Origin: a virus
Virus record (IMG/VR): IMGVR_UViG_3300027836_000027
Span: 1 to 30,411 of that record
DNA length: 30,411 nucleotides
Direction: 5' to 3' (one strand)
Below are positions 28,374 through 30,411 of this stretch, piece after piece. Within the stretch, counting starts at the first letter, position 1. Each line of letters opens with the position of its first letter. The notes beneath the pieces were generated by a model. That model worked only from the letters and a program-made list of their open reading frames with translations, had not been told where the DNA came from and searched no databases. The position numbers were made by a program, and so were the translations under genes.

Positions 28374-28980
28374 TGTTGTTGTATTTTTTTGTGTTATTCA
28401 TCCACGTTGTAATTCGCCTTTCAATATCAAAAAATTTCTGATCCTCCCATCGTAATTTGCCATTTTTTTGATTAGGTTCTGCCCAATAATCAATAAATGA
28501 TTCGTATTGATCACCCAATAAAAATGCAGATGATTCAATCAAATTTCGAAATTCATTTACCTTATTTTCTATAATAGTTTTTATAGATTCTTTATTTGTA
28601 TTTTCTTTCTTTATATTATTTGATGGTTTTACTACATAAGCATTTCCCTCATGAGGAAAACCTCTATGTACCTTTTCCTCATTAGCATTTTGCAATGTAG
28701 GTACATCAAATAGTGTATATTGAACCAACCGATGGCCAATTTCGGACATATATCGTTCACGTGTTAAATACCCAAAATTCTCTAATTCCTTTAATGCCGC
28801 CATAATAGCCGGCAAACCCTCCTTTGATTGATGTGCTATCCTTTCAGCACTAAAATCCCAACCATCAGGCTTTGATTGAATGTAGGCAAACAACCCTTTT
28901 GCCTTCAATGAAATGTCTTTGCTGTTTACCAAATCATTTGGCACCGTTGCAAATCTGTTTTTGATTACTAATTTTCCCAT
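28312..28980 (-). CDS. Replication initiator/organizer with winged helix
   Basis: I chose ATG 28980 (MGKLVIKNRFATVPNDLVNS) rather than 29001; this opening is typical of phage replisome organizers. Residues 1-95 form a winged-helix domain (LKAKGLFAYIQSKPDGWDFSAERIAHQ, IMAALKELENFGYLTRERY). After a polar, Lys/Asn-rich linker, residues about 155-195 resemble a DnaT/DnaD-like segment (FIDYWAEPNQKNGKLRWEDQ then FFDIERRITTWMNN). It probably binds the origin and brings in host replication proteins, as no phage helicase is seen. It is preceded by a structured leader and promoter (29014-29096). Confidence 0.88.
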   Translation of the reverse strand: MGKLVIKNRFATVPNDLVNSKDISLKAKGLFAYIQSKPDGWDFSAERIAHQSKEGLPAIMAALKELENFGYLTRERYMSEIGHRLVQYTLFDVPTLQNANEEKVHRGFPHEGNAYVVKPSNNIKKENTNKESIKTIIENKVNEFRNLIESSAFLLGDQYESFIDYWAEPNQKNGKLRWEDQKFFDIERRITTWMNNTKKYNNNGSETKLGTSAARMAALAKF

Positions 28981-29013
28981 ATTAATATAAAAAGCCACCA
29001 AATAAATCCACCG

Positions 29014-29079
29014 GATCTCACTTCGGTTTCATTAGATGATGGCATTTTAAGTCCATTGGTGTTATTATGTGAGATCACA
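29014..29079 (-). ncRNA. Structured leader RNA of the replication gene (two hairpins with complementary loops)
   Basis: Read on the minus strand, hairpin 1 has stem GGTGT/ACACC (29081-29077 with 29062-29058) and a loop containing GATCTCAC. Hairpin 2 has stem ACCG/CGGT (29027-29024 with 29013-29010) and a loop containing GTGAGATC. The loops are complementary over 8 bases, so a kissing interaction or a long-range stem is possible. A 12-codon uORF (29018-29056) lies across it with its stop inside loop 2. At DNA level TGTGA-GA-TCACA (29068-29079) is also a dyad. No known riboswitch is recognised. Confidence 0.45.
29018..29056 (-). CDS. Leader peptide candidate (12 aa)
   Basis: ATG at 29056 opens MDLKCHHLMKPK and stops with TGA at 29018-29020 inside the loop-2 sequence GTGAGATC. 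A ribosome on it would disrupt the leader fold. Without expression data this is only a possible translated leader. Confidence 0.25.
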   Translation of the reverse strand: MDLKCHHLMKPK

Positions 29080-29088
29080 CCTACATCA

Positions 29089-29118
29089 CAAAAATACAAA
29101 AATTACATTAACATCGAA
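29089..29118 (-). promoter_or_regulatory. Promoter for the replication operon
   Basis: TATTTTTG (29096-29089) fits TAnnTTTG, and TTCG (29118-29115) lies 18 nt upstream, one base from TTTG. It reads into the leader and the organizer gene. The -33 half lies within the end of the 91-aa gene. Confidence 0.55.
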
Positions 29119-29378
29119 CCTTTCAATGGCTTAAATTTGAACAGATTGCCATATTGTGGATGCTCCAATACAAATTTCCGTGCATACATGGGTGCAAAAT
29201 TGTTGTTTACCTTGTATGGATCATTGTTAGAATTAAACGTATAATCGTAACGCATTGCCTCAAAGATATATTTTGATCCTATCTGCCTGCGGCCTTCCTG
29301 TGCCATCTTTACTGCGATGGACTTGTACAACTCATAAATGTGTTTATTGCTCTGATCGTATTGCTGAAAACTTACCAT
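29103..29378 (-). CDS. Conserved phage protein, early region (91 aa)
   Basis: The pattern resembles a widespread, uncharacterised phage protein: F..Y...N..IYELYKSIAVKMAQEGRRQIGSKYIFEAMR, then a Asn-rich loop, YKVNNNFAPMYARKFVLEHPQYGNLFKFKPL. These occur near recombination and replication genes. There is no catalytic signature. Its start lies within the upstream 49-aa ORF (35-bp overlap). Confidence 0.85.
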   Translation of the reverse strand: MVSFQQYDQSNKHIYELYKSIAVKMAQEGRRQIGSKYIFEAMRYDYTFNSNNDPYKVNNNFAPMYARKFVLEHPQYGNLFKFKPLKGSMLM

Positions 29379-29493
29379 GATATTGTTGTTTTGGGTGAAT
29401 AATATGCAATTTCTTTTTATTTCTTTCTAATTCTTTTGCAATATGTGTCCAAACCTGATTGAACGTGTATCCTAATTCATTTCGTTTTTCCAT
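29344..29493 (-). CDS. Small hypothetical protein (49 aa)
   Basis: ATG 29493 opens MEKRNELGYTFNQVWTHIAK, a polar, helical protein with a basic middle (KELERNKKKLHIIHPKQQY). It overlaps the next gene by 35 bp and the upstream 36-aa ORF by 17 bp. The overlap chain and codon pattern fit a real phage gene, but no family is known. Confidence 0.5.
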   Translation of the reverse strand: MEKRNELGYTFNQVWTHIAKELERNKKKLHIIHPKQQYHGKFSAIRSEQ

Positions 29494-29587
29494 CTTTAAT
29501 CATATTTAAAATCGCACCTAATATCGTAAAAAACATTTGTGCAATTGTCCAATAAAATATCAAATTTATTTTGTCCTCTATACTCAT
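29477..29587 (-). CDS. Small membrane protein (36 aa)
   Basis: ATG 29587 overlaps the stop of the 89-aa gene (ATGA). The product is MSIEDKINLIFYWTIAQMFF followed by TILGAILNMIKDGKTK, essentially one long hydrophobic helix with charged ends. It is the fourth tiny membrane ORF in the genome. Coding is plausible but unproven. Confidence 0.5.
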   Translation of the reverse strand: MSIEDKINLIFYWTIAQMFFTILGAILNMIKDGKTK

Positions 29588-29853
29588 TTTCGTACGTATC
29601 TAATGATTGACATGATTGGAATCCCTATTAATTTGCGTTCCGGATCAGGATGTTTAAAAAACAATGTCCGGTTGCCCTCTGTTGCGTGATCCAATTCGCC
29701 TTTCAGAAACATCACCTGATTACCCAACCGGTATTCAAGTTCATACACACTACCAATTTCAACATCCCTGTGCTTTAAATTGGCCGTTGCAACGGAATAA
29801 ATTGCTTTCAATTCTCCGTGCCGTGTCGTGTAACTATCTACGATTTTGCGCAT
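29584..29853 (-). CDS. Hypothetical beta-rich protein (89 aa)
   Basis: The start overlaps the SSB stop (TAATG), so the two are coupled. The sequence suggests a small beta barrel (IGSVYELEYRLGNQVMFLKGEL, RTLFFKHPDPERKLIGIPIM, SIIRYVRK). It may cooperate with SSB, by context. No family is recognised. Confidence 0.72.
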   Translation of the reverse strand: MRKIVDSYTTRHGELKAIYSVATANLKHRDVEIGSVYELEYRLGNQVMFLKGELDHATEGNRTLFFKHPDPERKLIGIPIMSIIRYVRK

Positions 29854-30161
29854 TAAAATGGTAAATCATCAGGTGTGATTGGATTGATTTCACGTTGGAT
29901 CGGCTGTGCCGGTGCTGATTGGCCCGGTTGATCCAAGATTTTCAGTAACTTAAAATTGCCGATAATTGGCATTTTCAAACCTGATTCGCGTTCCTCTTTT
30001 GTTGTGTTTTGCTTTACGAAACCATTGTTTTCGTATTGATCAGGTGTGTCGGTCAATATCCCTGTGATGTCCAAATACTTTGCCCCTGTCTTTTGGCTTT
30101 CATAAATGCGTGCTTTGTCGATTTTTGAAAGGTCAATTTTGATGCTTACTAAACGTGCCAT
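29853..30161 (-). CDS. ssb: Single-stranded DNA-binding protein
   Basis: The 102-aa protein is short for an SSB but has an OB-like N-terminal part (VSIKIDLSKIDKARIYESQK, TGAKYLDITGILTD, IIGNFKLLKILD), a Pro/Gln linker and the acidic tip DDLPF at 98-102. That tip is the protein-interaction tail of SSBs. It coats ssDNA and would recruit host repair and replication proteins, working with the ERF annealer encoded earlier in the same operon. The upstream neighbour is the junction-spanning gene, 20 bp away. Confidence 0.86.
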   Translation of the reverse strand: MARLVSIKIDLSKIDKARIYESQKTGAKYLDITGILTDTPDQYENNGFVKQNTTKEERESGLKMPIIGNFKLLKILDQPGQSAPAQPIQREINPITPDDLPF

Positions 30162-30181
30162 TTGTTATTTATTTAGATTGT

Positions 30182-30411
30182 TTATTTAATTACTTTTTTG
30201 ATTGTGGTTGTGGATGATTTCGATGGTGGGTAAAAATCAGCCAACTCACCTGTTTCCTCATCCAATATAGAAACCTTTGATTTCAATGCCTTACAAAATG
30301 CCTCAATTTCTTTTTGTTTGTCTTTTAGGCGATCAATTTCAAATTGCAATTTGCACCACGATTCCGTTTCTGAATAATCATATTTTACACCGCCCTCCAT
30401 TTCTGAAAAGT
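30182..30411 (-). CDS. Junction-spanning phage protein, C-terminal part
   Basis: This is the rest of the 154-aa gene that starts at 362; bases 30285-30411 duplicate 1-127. An internal Met at 30400 is not the true start, as the frame is open upstream for 82 more codons in the circular genome. The part encoded here contains the coiled helix (EIDRLKDKQKEIEAFCKALK), an acidic turn (ILDEETGELADFYPPSK) and the Ser/Thr/Lys end. Confidence 0.85.
   Translation of the reverse strand, partial: FSEMEGGVKYDYSETESWCKLQFEIDRLKDKQKEIEAFCKALKSKVSILDEETGELADFYPPSKSSTTTIKKVIK
30285..30411. repeat. Terminal direct repeat, copy 2
   Basis: Exact copy of bases 1-127; see copy 1. Remove one copy to obtain the unique circular sequence of 30,284 bp. 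Confidence 0.9.

Overview
The window is almost certainly one complete, circularly closed phage genome. The last 127 bases (30285-30411) repeat the first 127 exactly, so the unique length is about 30,284 bp and one gene runs across the artificial ends. Every gene I can support lies on the minus strand, so transcription runs from high to low coordinates and continues through the junction. Gene content is that of a long-tailed (siphovirus-like) phage with an HK97-type capsid. A Bacteroidetes/Flavobacteriia-like host is inferred, not proven. The basis is a textbook Bacteroidetes promoter (TTTG-N19-TAnnTTTG at 2121-2151), A-rich leaders without clear Shine-Dalgarno motifs, and AT-rich DNA. I see no integrase, tRNA, CRISPR array, DNA polymerase, helicase, methyltransferase or transposase.

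The map has a natural start and end in the 2091-2348 gap, the longest stretch without a gene. A strong terminator (2274-2302) closes the late end. Next to it are 11-bp AT-rich repeats with ATAGGT half-sites (2203-2254), then the early promoter (2121-2151). From there the order is: (i) a 97-aa protein, small proteins, the ERF annealing protein, a short conserved phage protein and the junction-spanning 154-aa protein; (ii) across the junction, an SSB with a DDLPF tail and several small proteins; (iii) a promoter plus a structured leader with a 12-codon uORF (29014-29096) in front of the replication organizer (28312-28980) and its partner; (iv) an ABC-ATPase/GNAT fusion, a Cro/CI-like regulator, a VRR-NUC nuclease, DUF3310 and many small proteins; (v) a ParB-like protein, small and large terminase, portal, Mu-F-like protein, prohead protease and major capsid; (vi) head-tail connectors, tail completion proteins, and a lysis cassette (holin-like, M15 endolysin, candidate u-spanin); (vii) tail fiber with S74 chaperone, small structural proteins, two paralogous tail-tube proteins, G/GT chaperones with a -1 frameshift, tape measure, a tail-tip protein with a carbohydrate-binding-like domain, and a metallophosphoesterase.

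The host must supply polymerase and helicase. The phage brings its own initiation, annealing and ssDNA-binding functions. Late expression seems tuned by hairpin terminators after the capsid, tail-tube, chaperone and tail-tip genes. A 24-bp dyad element occurs twice, each time exactly 16 nt before a start codon (prohead protease and metallophosphoesterase). The points most worth following up are that duplicated element, the -1 frameshift, the leader RNA at 29014-29096, the ABC/GNAT fusion, the candidate u-spanin and the repeats at 2203-2254.
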